Assembly (NCBI GenBank): GCA_009693055.1
Contig: SHYA01000001.1
Span: 248,001 to 312,000, forward strand
Source of the DNA: Dehalococcoidia bacterium
Lineage (GTDB): Bacteria > Chloroflexota > Dehalococcoidia > Lucifugimonadales > SHYT01
Length of the DNA stretch: 64,000 nt
Direction of reading: 5' to 3'
Positions 34,342 through 42,249 of the stretch are shown piece by piece (the first letter of the stretch is position 1; each line of letters opens with the position of its first letter). The position numbers and the translations under genes are program-made. The notes below the pieces were generated by a model. It was given only the letters and a program-made list of their open reading frames with translations, was not told the origin of the DNA and made no database searches.

Positions 34342-35394
34342 GTGACGACCTCAGAGAATGCCGCGCTCTCCCCGTATCTTGGCGCCCTCCGGCAGTCATT
34401 GCTGGAAGGTCTTATCCTGCTGGAAGGCGTGGTCAAGCAGCCCATCGGCTTGACGTACGACCTCAGGGCGGCGCGCTCCGCCTTGACGGTGGCGCTTGGC
34501 AGGGAGGAGGCGGAAGCGGAGGCCGATGGCGGCGAGGGGCACGACGCGGCGAGGCCGCTGCGCAGGCCCCGTCCGGCCGTCACGCTGGAGCAGGCGCTGC
34601 AGAGTCTCACGGCCACGCGCCGAACGCTGGGCGTGCTCGTGGATCTCGGCGGGGTTGAGCGCGGGTGGGCGAACCGCGCTACCAATGTGCTCACGCGCGC
34701 CGGCCAGCGTCTCGGGACGGAGCTTCGACAAAAGACGGCGGCGAAGGTGCGGGGCCTGTACGTGGTCTTGGACCCGCAGGCGGCGCGCGGCCGCGACACC
34801 CTCCAGCTTGCGGAGGCGGTGCTCGCGAACGGCGCGCGCATCATCCAGCTGCGGGACAAGCTCTCCGAGAAAGGCGTCCAGCTCCAGACGGCCAGGCGGC
34901 TGATGGAGCTGTGCGCCAAGCACGACGCGCTCCTCATCGTGAACGACCACGCCGACCTGGTGGCCGCCGCGAACGCGCACGGGCTGCACCTGGGGCAGAA
35001 GGACCTGCCCATCGAGGAGGCGCGCTGGGGGCTTTCCTGGGGGCAGCTCGTCGGTACCTCCAACGCCACGGTTGAGGAGGCGATGGCCTCGCAGCAGAAG
35101 GGCGCCGACTACGTGGCGGTAGGCGCGATGTTCCCCAGCCCCAGCAAGGACAACACGCGTCCTGCGGGCGTGGCCACGCTGCGGAAGGTCAAGGAGCAGG
35201 CCCAGGTGCCGCTGGTGGCGATCGGGGGCATCACGGAGGCGAACGTGGACGAGGTGCTGGCCGCCGGTGCGGACGCAATCGCGGTGGTGAGCGCGGTGCT
35301 CGGCGCGGGCGACCCTGGGAAAGCGGCTGCCAGGCTGAGCGAGCGGATTGAGCGGGCGCTGGCGGGGCGGGGCCCTGCGCCGGTCAATCGGTAA
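34342..35394 (+). CDS. thiE: Thiamine-phosphate synthase with helical N-terminal extension
   Basis: The C-terminal about 210 residues form the ThiE TIM barrel, which joins HMP-PP and thiazole phosphate. Seen: GLYVVLDP, IIQLRDK (diphosphate-binding Arg/Lys), LLIVNDHADLV, GLHLGQKDLP, GTSNATVEEA, YVAVGAMFPSPSKDN, and LVAIGGITEANV with a later AIAVVSAVL. About 130 extra N-terminal residues are helical and charged; their placement recalls the ThiD2-type domain seen fused to ThiE in some bacteria, but I cannot confirm it. The translin homologue follows after 8 nt. Confidence 0.9.
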   Translation: MTTSENAALSPYLGALRQSLLEGLILLEGVVKQPIGLTYDLRAARSALTVALGREEAEAEADGGEGHDAARPLRRPRPAVTLEQALQSLTATRRTLGVLVDLGGVERGWANRATNVLTRAGQRLGTELRQKTAAKVRGLYVVLDPQAARGRDTLQLAEAVLANGARIIQLRDKLSEKGVQLQTARRLMELCAKHDALLIVNDHADLVAAANAHGLHLGQKDLPIEEARWGLSWGQLVGTSNATVEEAMASQQKGADYVAVGAMFPSPSKDNTRPAGVATLRKVKEQAQVPLVAIGGITEANVDEVLAAGADAIAVVSAVLGAGDPGKAAARLSERIERALAGRGPAPVNR

Positions 35395-35402
35395 GGAGAC
35401 GG

Positions 35403-36041
35403 ATGGGACAGCACTCGGTGAGGCTGAACCAGCTGGCGCAGGAGGCGCGAAGCGCGCTGTCCGCGACGTTCAGCGCGCGAGAACCGGGGATACGCCTCTC
35501 GCGCGAGGCGATCCAGTCGTCCGCGACGGCCATCCGGGCGATCCACCGCGGCGAGTTTCCGCAGGCGGAGGAGCTGATCAAGGCCGCGGGCAACGCGCTC
35601 CAGCAGGCGGCCAAGCACCTGGCGCCGCACCCGGACATCTACTACGCGGGCTTTCTGGAGGACGCGCAGAAAGAGTACGCGGAGGCGCATATCACCCTGG
35701 CGCTGGTGAGCGGGGGGCCGTTGCGCGGCCCGCTCGACCTCGGCGTGGGGCACCCTCCGTACCTGAATGGGATGGGCGAGGCGGTGGGGGAGCTACGGCG
35801 GTACGTGCTGGACGCCTTGCGGAGCGGCGACCCGTCCCGGTGCGAGGGGCTGCTGGACACGATGGACGAGGTGTACACGATCCTGGTGACGATGGACTTT
35901 CCGGACGCGCTGACGCGGGGCCTGCGCCGCACCACCGACATGGTGCGCGGCGTGTTGGAGCGCACGCGGGGCGACCTGACGATGGCGATGCGGCAGCAGC
36001 GCCTTGAGGAGCGACTGGCGGGGTTGGAGAAGAGGGAATGA
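35403..36041 (+). CDS. Translin-family protein
   Basis: The 212-aa all-helical protein shows YYAGFLEDAQKEYAEA, LGVGHPPYLNGMGEAVGELR, CEGLLDTMDEVYTILVTMDF and RGLRRTTDMVRGVLERTRGD. This order and wording fit the translin/TRAX family, known as nucleic-acid-binding or RNase subunits in eukaryotes and archaea. Several Glu/Asp at the TRAX active-site positions appear present (EDAQKEYAE and MDEVY). It lies 8 nt downstream of thiE with a plausible GGAGAC ribosome site, so the two are co-transcribed. Confidence 0.8.
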   Translation: MGQHSVRLNQLAQEARSALSATFSAREPGIRLSREAIQSSATAIRAIHRGEFPQAEELIKAAGNALQQAAKHLAPHPDIYYAGFLEDAQKEYAEAHITLALVSGGPLRGPLDLGVGHPPYLNGMGEAVGELRRYVLDALRSGDPSRCEGLLDTMDEVYTILVTMDFPDALTRGLRRTTDMVRGVLERTRGDLTMAMRQQRLEERLAGLEKRE

Positions 36042-36046
36042 AGACG

Positions 36047-36105
36047 CCGAGGGGACTCCAACCCTCCTGCGACTTCGCTCAGGACAGGCTCTCGGGCTCC
36101 CCCGA
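36047..36105. repeat. Family B repeat, degenerate
   Basis: CCGAGGGGACTCC is followed by GGACAGGCTCTCGGGCTCCCCC. It shares wording with 30.2, 37.55 and 58.93 kb and lies between the translin and MOSC genes. Confidence 0.55.
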
Positions 36106-36131
36106 ACACGCACAGCGAGGTTGACGGCATA

Positions 36132-36662
36132 GTGGCGGGGCTGAGAGTCGGAAGTAAGGGCAAGGTTGCAAACCTTTTTCTGTGCCTCAAGCGGCGCGGG
36201 CCGCTGGTCGCGGTGCAGCAGGCGAGGGCGCTGCTGGGCTACGGCCTGGAGGGGGACTGCCACACCAAGCGCCGCCTGGACGCTCCCAACCAGGTGCTGC
36301 TGATGGACACGGGCGTGCTGAAGGCACACGGCTTGAAGCCGGGGCAGCTCAGGGAGCAGGTCACGGTGGACTTCCCGCCGCTGCACGCGCTGCCTGCGGG
36401 GAGTCTGCTGCGCGTCGGCCAGGCGGTGCTACAAATCTCGGGCCACTGCGTGCCGTGCCTGCACATCGGCGAGATGGCGGGCGTGAAGGATCCGGAGGCG
36501 TTCCGCCGGTCGCTGGAGAAGCAGCGGGGCATGCTGGCGTCCGTCGTGAGCGCGGAGGGCGATGGGTGGGTCCGCATGGGCGACTCGGTGGAGGTGCTCA
36601 GCGTGGAGCGGGAACCGGCGCGGGTGATGGAAGAAGCGAAGGGGAAGTCGCCGTACCGCTAG
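36132..36662 (+). CDS. MOSC domain protein
   Basis: The 176-aa protein has the MOSC beta-barrel pattern: GYGLEGDCHTKRRL, QVLLMDTGVLKAHGLKPGQL, QVTVDFPPL and a conserved Cys region (HCVPCLHIG). MOSC domains are found in molybdenum-cofactor sulfurases and handle metal-sulfur or Mo-pterin ligands. The GTG start lacks a strong ribosome site. The substrate cannot be told. Confidence 0.85.
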   Translation: MAGLRVGSKGKVANLFLCLKRRGPLVAVQQARALLGYGLEGDCHTKRRLDAPNQVLLMDTGVLKAHGLKPGQLREQVTVDFPPLHALPAGSLLRVGQAVLQISGHCVPCLHIGEMAGVKDPEAFRRSLEKQRGMLASVVSAEGDGWVRMGDSVEVLSVEREPARVMEEAKGKSPYR

Positions 36663-36737
36663 GAAGGGCTGCGCCCTTCACCCTTCACGCCGAAGGAAGT
36701 CACGGTAAGATAGAGACGAAGTTCCGGAAGGCAGGGC

Positions 36738-37526
36738 TTGCCCTGCACCCCATCACACCGAGGAAAGGCATCGCACGAAGATAAAGGGTTTCCCATTGGG
36801 CTCCTCCTCGCGCCGTTACTAGCAGTCCTGTTGTTTGCATGCACCGGTTCAAACAAAGCGGCACAGCACTTTGAGGCCGGGAACGGGCTGCAGGGACAGG
36901 GAAGGTTGCAGGAAGCGGTAGAGGAATACAGCAAGGCGCTCAAACTGGACCGCAAACTGGCGGTGGCGTATGCCAGCCGTGGGGCCACGGCCAACGCCAT
37001 GGGGAACTACCAGCAGGCGGTTGAAGACCTGAGCGAAGCCATTGGGCTGAACCCTGTGAATGCCGGCGCGTATAACGAGCGAGGGGTTGCGCACGCCGCT
37101 CTTGGTCAGCCTGAGCAGGCCGTTCAAGACCTGGACAACGCCCTGAGATTGGATCCCGGGCTTGCATCGGCGTGGAACAGGCGAGGCGAAGCTCACCGCG
37201 TTTTGGGTGAGTACCAGCGGGCCCGTCAAGACTTTGACGAGGCGATCCGGCTTGACCCCCAACTTGCTCCGGCGTACAACAGCCGCGGCCTGGTTCACTT
37301 CAGGCTCGGACGTGTGCTGCTCGCGATTCAAGACTACGACGAAGCGATCCGCCTGGAGCCGATGCTTGTGGCAGCGTACGACAATAGGAACGCCGCGTAC
37401 GACAGGATCAGCAAAAGTCAACAGGATATGCAGGAGGCCATGGCCGCCTTAGCCGCGAACCCGGGGGCCTTCCCCGGGTGTGCGCTTCGCGCCTGCTCCA
37501 CACGCTCGCCGTACGGTAGTCCTTAA
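36738..37526 (+). CDS. TPR-repeat lipoprotein
   Basis: After a short charged lead, LLLAPLLAVLLFACTGS is a lipoprotein signal with lipobox LFAC, so the mature protein starts at Cys and is membrane anchored outside. Then come about five to six tetratricopeptide repeats (for example AYASRGATANAMGNYQQAVE and AYNSRGLVHFRLGRVLLAI), a protein-protein scaffold. The TTG start at 36738 is uncertain. The tail after NPGAFPG is rich in Arg/Ser and merges into repeat-like DNA, so the native C-terminus may be lost. Confidence 0.75.
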   Translation: MPCTPSHRGKASHEDKGFPIGLLLAPLLAVLLFACTGSNKAAQHFEAGNGLQGQGRLQEAVEEYSKALKLDRKLAVAYASRGATANAMGNYQQAVEDLSEAIGLNPVNAGAYNERGVAHAALGQPEQAVQDLDNALRLDPGLASAWNRRGEAHRVLGEYQRARQDFDEAIRLDPQLAPAYNSRGLVHFRLGRVLLAIQDYDEAIRLEPMLVAAYDNRNAAYDRISKSQQDMQEAMAALAANPGAFPGCALRACSTRSPYGSP

Positions 37527-37550
37527 TCGCATAGCGGCCACGGCTTCTCG

Positions 37551-37574
37551 CCAGAGGGGGCGAACCCCCTCTGG
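37551..37574. repeat. Family B hairpin
   Basis: A perfect 10-bp stem, CCAGAGGGGG/CCCCCTCTGG, with loop CGAA, followed by the family wording GACTCCCC. It lies at the 3' end of the TPR gene and may serve as its terminator. Confidence 0.7.
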
Positions 37575-37682
37575 ACTCCCCGGAAGGGATCTCCGAAGAA
37601 TTTCAACTAGGCTGAGGAAAGCTTCGCCAGGTCCAGCAACTTCATGTATTCACCTCGGCTTGACACGCACCTCAATCGACAT

Positions 37683-37710
37683 GTAGGGGCAATTCATGAA
37701 TTGCCCCTAC
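37683..37710. repeat. 28-bp perfect palindrome
   Basis: The half-site GTAGGGGCAATTCA is followed directly by its exact reverse complement. It shares the outer GTAGGGGC with the next element 22 nt away. Confidence 0.9.
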
Positions 37711-37731
37711 ATAATCGGGGTGAGAGGAAAA

Positions 37732-37763
37732 GCGTAGGGGCGGCTCGAGAGCCGCCCCTACGC
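37732..37763. repeat. 15-bp-arm palindrome, twin of the preceding one
   Basis: The arm GCGTAGGGGCGGCTC and its exact complement are separated by 2 nt. The outer GTAGGGGC/GCCCCTAC is shared with the preceding palindrome, while the inner arms differ yet still pair. Confidence 0.9.
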
Positions 37764-37878
37764 AATGCCGTTACCATGTCGCCGCCGGACTCCCCGTTGC
37801 CCCTGCTGCGGCTTGACCTTTGCGCTGACAGCGATGACTCTCCAAACCGCGAGAAGGGTGAAGGGCCCTGCCCTTCTT

Positions 37879-38283
37879 CTAGCGCTTGGTCCACTGAGGC
37901 GCGCGGCGGGCGCCCTTGAGCCCGTACTTTTTGCGCTCCTTTTCGCGGGCGTCTCGGGTGAGGAAGCCCAGCGAGCGGAGCTGCGGTTTGAGGCCTTGGT
38001 CATAGGCGAGCAGCGCGCGGGCGATGCCGTGGCGCAGCGCGTCCGACCAGGCGCTGATGCCGCCGCCGTGCAGCTTGGCCACCACCGAGAACTGTTCCAG
38101 CATGTTGGTCGCCCGCAGCGGTTCAAGCGCCGTGGACTGCCACTCCGGCCAGGGGAACACCTCCGCCAGCGGCTTGCCGTTCACGCTGAGCACGCCGCCG
38201 CCCGGGTACAGCCGCACTTCCGCGATGGCGGTCTTTCGCTTGCCCGTGCCGTAGTAGTACTTGGGTGTCTGTTGCGTTGTCAA
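37879..38283 (-). CDS. rpsI: Small ribosomal subunit protein S9
   Basis: 134 aa, with YYGTGKRKTAIAEVRLYPG at the N-terminus and the basic tail KYGLKGARRAPQWTKR that reaches the P-site tRNA. The TTG start overlaps the rplM stop (TTGA), so the two are coupled. It is the last gene of the ribosomal super-cluster. Confidence 0.97.
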   Translation of the reverse strand: MTTQQTPKYYYGTGKRKTAIAEVRLYPGGGVLSVNGKPLAEVFPWPEWQSTALEPLRATNMLEQFSVVAKLHGGGISAWSDALRHGIARALLAYDQGLKPQLRSLGFLTRDAREKERKKYGLKGARRAPQWTKR

Positions 38284-38771
38284 GGTGTTGCTCCTTGCGA
38301 ACTGGACTCCTCGGGCTCCGCTTTGGCGGGCTGCTGCCGCATGGCGGCGAATTGTCCCTGGTGCGGGTGCTCAGAGCCAGCGTACACCCGTAACCGCTTG
38401 AGCATCCGCTCGCCAAGGGTGCTTCCGGGCAGCATCCCCTTCACCGCTAGGTAGATGATCTTGGAGGGGTTCTGCTTGACCAGCCTGTCCATGGGCGTCT
38501 CCTTCAGGCCGCCCGGGTAGCCGCTATGGTGGTAGTAAATCTTCTGCTTCATCTTCTTGCCGGTGACGCGGACCTTTGCCGCGTTGATTACCACCACAAA
38601 GTCCCCCGTGAGGAGGTGGGGTGTATAGATAGGACGGTGTTTGCCCTGAAGGACCCGGGCGATCTCCGTCGCCATGCGACCCAGCGGGCGCTCCGAGGCG
38701 TCCACCAGCCGCCACTGAGGCTCCATCTCTGCCGTCTTCGCCATGTAGGACTTCTGCCGTTTCACTGCCAT
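38280..38771 (-). CDS. rplM: Large ribosomal subunit protein L13
   Basis: 163 aa. L13 motifs WRLVDASERPLGRMATEIA, GDFVVVINAAKV, YYHHSGYPGGLKE and KGMLP are visible. ATG 38771 is chosen because AGGAG lies 6 nt upstream; the TTG 6 nt earlier is less likely. The usual L13-S9 pair is here attached to the alpha-operon end with truA. Confidence 0.96.
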   Translation of the reverse strand: MAVKRQKSYMAKTAEMEPQWRLVDASERPLGRMATEIARVLQGKHRPIYTPHLLTGDFVVVINAAKVRVTGKKMKQKIYYHHSGYPGGLKETPMDRLVKQNPSKIIYLAVKGMLPGSTLGERMLKRLRVYAGSEHPHQGQFAAMRQQPAKAEPEESSSQGATP

Positions 38772-38842
38772 GGGCAACTCCTGAAATCATTCAATCTGGG
38801 CCACCTGAGCCAGGTGGGGGGCTCGCACATCGGTGTTTCCCG

Positions 38843-39712
38843 TCATTGCACCACGCACAATCGGGTGCTCTGCTCGACATGCCGTCGTAGGGCCAGAGAG
38901 GGCGGGAAGTCCGCGTAGGCGATGCGCTTGAGCGTGAGTCCTCTGGCGGGCAGCGTCAGCGCGGACTGCTTCCGTTGCGGTCCGTCCACCAGGGCCGCGA
39001 ACTCCGCGTGGGTCATGCGGCCCAGCCCCACGTGGACCAAGGCCCCCGCCGTCCTGCGCACCTGGTGCGGCAGGAACGCGTTGGCCTCCAGGACGATGCT
39101 CACGAGGTGCTCATGGCGCTGCACCTGTGCGGTGAACACGTGGCGTACGGTCGGCTTGTGGCGCGCGTACTCCGCCGTGGTGAACGCGAAAAGGTCGTGT
39201 TCGCCCTCCAGCGTCCGTGCCGCGCGGTCCATAGCCACCTCGTCCAGCCCACGCATGGCCAGCGGGATGTGGTGCGCCGTCCTGCGGCGCAGCGGCGACG
39301 GGTAAGGGCCGTTCCAGATGGCGTACTCGTACACGCGGCTAAGGGCGTGCCTGCGCGGGTTGAACTCCCCGGGTGCTTCCCACGCCTCGCGCACCTTGAT
39401 GTCATCCGGCAGGTGAAAGTTCAGCGCAGCGCGCAGCACGTCCGTAGGGTACGCTTTGGTCGCCCAGAAGGTGACCACTTGCTCCTCAGCGTGGACGCCG
39501 GAGTCGGTGCGGCTTGCGCCCCACGTCTTCATCGGCGTCTCGTACAGCCGCTCAAGCGCCCGTTGCAGCTCTCCCTGGATGGAGGGCTTCCCGAACTGGA
39601 CCTGGAAGCCCTGATAGGCCGTGCCTTCGTACTCCAAGACCAGCGCGATCTTTCTGGCGCCTGGTAAGGCCAGGCTTGGAGAGGCGGCTCCGGGTCCATA
39701 CGTGCCGGTCAT
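38843..39712 (-). CDS. truA: tRNA pseudouridine synthase A
   Basis: Modifies U38-40 of tRNA anticodon stems. The 289-aa protein has the catalytic-Asp motif GASRTDSGVHA, LNFHLPDDIKV, RVYEYAIWNG, and LPHQVRRTAGALVHVGLG. It lies between rplQ (5 nt away) and rplM, a common place for truA in Gram-positive-type genomes. The leading 17 residues before ARKIALVLEYEG are not conserved. Confidence 0.95.
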   Translation of the reverse strand: MTGTYGPGAASPSLALPGARKIALVLEYEGTAYQGFQVQFGKPSIQGELQRALERLYETPMKTWGASRTDSGVHAEEQVVTFWATKAYPTDVLRAALNFHLPDDIKVREAWEAPGEFNPRRHALSRVYEYAIWNGPYPSPLRRRTAHHIPLAMRGLDEVAMDRAARTLEGEHDLFAFTTAEYARHKPTVRHVFTAQVQRHEHLVSIVLEANAFLPHQVRRTAGALVHVGLGRMTHAEFAALVDGPQRKQSALTLPARGLTLKRIAYADFPPSLALRRHVEQSTRLCVVQ

Positions 39713-39717
39713 CAGGA

Positions 39718-40116
39718 TCAGTCCACCAGCTGCAGCATCGCGATCGGCGCGGCGTCGCCGGGACGATAGCCAAGCTTCAGCAGGCGGACGTAGCCGCCCG
39801 GCCGATCCTTGAAGCGCGGCGCCAGCTCGCCGAACACCTTTTGGACGACTTCGTGGTCGGGTAAGAAGGCGTAGGCCTGGCGGCGAAGGTGCACTGCCTT
39901 GGCCTTGCTCTCCGGGGTCTCACCGGCCTGCAAAGCGGCCTGGGCGCGTTTGCCCAGGGTGATGAGCTGCTCCGCGATGGGCTTGACCGCCTTCGCCTTT
40001 GGCACGGTGGTGGTGATGCGTTCGTGCAGCACGAGCGACCTGACCTGGGACCGGAAAAGCGCCTGGCGCTGCGCCGTGGTCCGGCTAAGTTTGAAGGTAG
40101 ACTTTTGGTGCCGCAC
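39718..40116 (-). CDS. rplQ: Large ribosomal subunit protein L17
   Basis: 132 aa from GTG 40116 (VRHQKSTFKLSRTTAQRQAL). KAKAVKPIAEQLITLGKR and GGYVRLLKLGYRPGDAAPIA are L17 signatures. The start lies 2 nt after the rpoA stop; the G10 tract ending rpoA is the only purine-rich run near enough to act as its ribosome site. The long track ORF from 40500 is an out-of-frame reading through rpoA. Confidence 0.95.
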   Translation of the reverse strand: MRHQKSTFKLSRTTAQRQALFRSQVRSLVLHERITTTVPKAKAVKPIAEQLITLGKRAQAALQAGETPESKAKAVHLRRQAYAFLPDHEVVQKVFGELAPRFKDRPGGYVRLLKLGYRPGDAAPIAMLQLVD

Positions 40117-40118
40117 GG

Positions 40119-41129
40119 CTACCCCCCCCCCGCCGCTTCCGCAGCGGGAGCCTCGACCCCCGCAGGCAGCGGCAGGCCGCGTTCGCGCAGACGGTTCACC
40201 AGCTCGGTCAGCGACTTCTCGCCAAAGTTTCGGATGTGCTCCAGGTCTTCTTTCGAGCGCTCCAACAGCTCGCCCACCTTGTTGATGCCTGAGCGCTTGA
40301 GGCAGTTGAACGTGCGGGAAGAGAGCTCCAGTTTCTCGACCGGCATATTGAAGGCTTCCGGACTCAAGAAGGCGGCAACGCCGGAGATCACGGGAGGCGC
40401 TTCTTGCACTCCAGCTCGTTTCAAGAGCGCGAGGTGGTCCACCAGGATGGAAGACGCCTTTTGGACCGCGTCGGTCGGTGTTATCGTGCCGTCGGTCCAC
40501 ACCTCAAGGACCAGGCGGTCGTAGTCCGTCACCTGGCCCACCCGGGTGCGCTCCACGGCGAAGTTGATTTTCCTGACTGGGGAGAAGATGGCGTCCACCT
40601 GGAGCGTCCCTATGGGCAGATTCTCCCCATGCTGGGCGGGCACGTACCCCTTGCCCAGCTCAACGTTAAACTCCACGCGCAGCTTCCCCTGCGCAGAGTC
40701 CAGCGACGCGAGGTGGAGCTCGGGGTTCACGATCTCAAACTCCGGCGGCACGATGATGTCTCCCGCGGTCACGTCGCCCGGGCCAACGGCGTTGAGCTGT
40801 AACCGCCCCGGCATTTCGGCGAGGGGGCGCAGCCGGACCGCCTTCACGTTCTGGAGGAACTCCAACACGTCCTCCTTCATGTGGGGCAGGGTGGAGTACT
40901 CGTTCAGCACGCCTTCTATGCGGACCCACGTGACCGCGGCGCCTTCAAGGGAGCTGAGTAGCACGCGGCGCAACGGATTCCCAATGGTGACCGCGAACCC
41001 GCGAGGGAGCGGCTCCAACGTGAATTTGCCGTAGGTTGCCGTGGTCTCCACGGTGTCGAGCTTAGGCGCAAGCTCGTCCGCGGCCTTAACGTCCGGGTCG
41101 CTGGGCAGCACGATAACCGATTCAACCAT
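40119..41129 (-). CDS. rpoA: RNA polymerase alpha subunit
   Basis: 336 aa from ATG 41129 (a GTG 4 codons upstream is the track start). The N-terminal assembly domain has GFAVTIGNPLRRVLLSSLEG and KLRVEFNVELGKGYVPA; the C-terminal domain has LELSSRTFNCLKRSGINKVG and NFGEKSLTELVNRLRERGL, which contacts UP elements and activators. The end is Ala/Gly-rich, finishing in Gly-Gly-Gly from the G10 tract. Confidence 0.97.
   Translation of the reverse strand: MVESVIVLPSDPDVKAADELAPKLDTVETTATYGKFTLEPLPRGFAVTIGNPLRRVLLSSLEGAAVTWVRIEGVLNEYSTLPHMKEDVLEFLQNVKAVRLRPLAEMPGRLQLNAVGPGDVTAGDIIVPPEFEIVNPELHLASLDSAQGKLRVEFNVELGKGYVPAQHGENLPIGTLQVDAIFSPVRKINFAVERTRVGQVTDYDRLVLEVWTDGTITPTDAVQKASSILVDHLALLKRAGVQEAPPVISGVAAFLSPEAFNMPVEKLELSSRTFNCLKRSGINKVGELLERSKEDLEHIRNFGEKSLTELVNRLRERGLPLPAGVEAPAAEAAGGG
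40122..40131. repeat. C10/G10 homopolymer at the rpoA stop codon
   Basis: Ten C on the plus strand (G on the coding strand). It encodes the last three Gly of RpoA and runs directly into its TAG stop, 5 nt before the rplQ GTG. Confidence 0.92.
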
Positions 41130-41170
41130 GGACTTAGTCACCCCCCGTATGCGCAGGCGTTCTGGGCACG

Positions 41171-41797
41171 TTAGCGCGTATAGTGCTCCACAATGAGCCG
41201 CGCATCCATTTTGATGTCAGAATCTTCCGGCCTTGGCAAGCTGAGCACTTTGCCTTCAAGCGCAGCGGCGTCGCGGCTCAACCAGCCGGGCACCGTCTGC
41301 TTGGAGCCTTCTGCCAGCTTAGCCTTGGCAAAGGGCTTCTCCTTAGAGGCAGGCCGCCACGTCACGGTGTCGCCCGCCTTGACGAAGAAGGAGGGGATGT
41401 CTACCTTGCGCCCGTTCACCAGCATGTGTCCGTGTAGAACAAGCTGCCGGCCCTGGGCGCGTGAGTCGGAAAAGCCGAGCCGGAAGACCACGTTGTCCAG
41501 CCGGCGCTCAAGGAGCTGGAACAGGTACTGGCCGGTCACGCCCGGCTGCTTCTCCGCCATGTCCACGTACCGGGCGAACTGGCGCTCCATGATTCCGAAG
41601 GTGTAGCGGAGCTTCTGCTTCTCACGCTGTCGGATGCCGAACTCGGAGAGGCGGCGGCGCGTTGGGCGCTGGGAGCCGGGCGCCCGCCGATGCTTTTCTA
41701 TGGCGCAGTGCGGCGTGTAGCACCGCGCGCCCTTGAGAAACAGCTTTTCCCCAACCTGGCGGCAAAGGCGGCAAACTGGTCCGGTATAGCGTCCCAT
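41171..41797 (-). CDS. rpsD: Small ribosomal subunit protein S4
   Basis: 208 aa. An N-terminal zinc-binding form with CRLCRQVGEKLFLKGARC, followed by YTPHC. The S4 RNA-binding domain contains LERRLDNVVFRLGFSDSRAQ and LVLHGHMLVNGRKVDIPSF. It lies in the alpha operon between rpsK and rpoA. S4 is the classical autoregulator of this operon in other bacteria; no leader structure was looked for beyond what is stated. Confidence 0.97.
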   Translation of the reverse strand: MGRYTGPVCRLCRQVGEKLFLKGARCYTPHCAIEKHRRAPGSQRPTRRRLSEFGIRQREKQKLRYTFGIMERQFARYVDMAEKQPGVTGQYLFQLLERRLDNVVFRLGFSDSRAQGRQLVLHGHMLVNGRKVDIPSFFVKAGDTVTWRPASKEKPFAKAKLAEGSKQTVPGWLSRDAAALEGKVLSLPRPEDSDIKMDARLIVEHYTR

Positions 41798-41811
41798 GAA
41801 CCCTCTCTCTG

Positions 41812-42198
41812 CTAGACGCGCCTGCGCTTGGGCGGGCGGCAGCCATTATGCGGAATGGGCGTAACGTCCTTGATGCCGGTAACGATCAGCCCGACAGCCT
41901 GCAAGGAGCGGATGGCGGCCTCCCGCCCCGGGCCCGGGCCACGCACGTACACTTCCACCTGCCGGAGTCCCACCTCTTGGCCCTTTCGCGCGGTGCTCTC
42001 CGCAGCGCGTTGCGCGGAGAAGGCCGTCCCCTTGCGGGAGCCCTTGAACCCCTGCGCGCCGGCGCTGTTCCAAGCGATAACGTTTCCTTGCAGATCGGTG
42101 AGGGTGACCATCGTGTTGTTGAACGTGGACTGGATGTACATCCTGCCCACGGGCACCATCTTGCGGGCCCGCTTGCCTGCTCCTCTGCGTGGTGGCAT
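41812..42198 (-). CDS. rpsK: Small ribosomal subunit protein S11
   Basis: 128 aa. VHPVH-type motifs are replaced by the S11 set: [60 protein letters not shown] and the C-terminal [16 protein letters not shown]. It is located 51 nt past rpsM. Confidence 0.97.
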   Translation of the reverse strand: MPPRRGAGKRARKMVPVGRMYIQSTFNNTMVTLTDLQGNVIAWNSAGAQGFKGSRKGTAFSAQRAAESTARKGQEVGLRQVEVYVRGPGPGREAAIRSLQAVGLIVTGIKDVTPIPHNGCRPPKRRRV

Positions 42199-42249
42199 CT
42201 TCGCTTCTCTCCATCTGAACGATTTGCGGGGCGGCTGGTGTGGCCGCCG

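Larger units (their letters stand above)
37527..37878. other. Repeat-packed intergenic region before rpsI
   Basis: The 352 nt hold no gene. They carry a family B hairpin at 37551-37574, two near-perfect long palindromes at 37683-37710 and 37732-37763 (listed separately), and a weak AGAAGGG/CCCTTCT hairpin directly past the rpsI stop. Confidence 0.7.

Noticed and set aside
39718-40500. Long rplQ ORF starting inside rpoA
   Set aside because: The first 128 codons are rpoA read out of frame; the L17 family start is GTG 40116. Noted only for the slippage idea.
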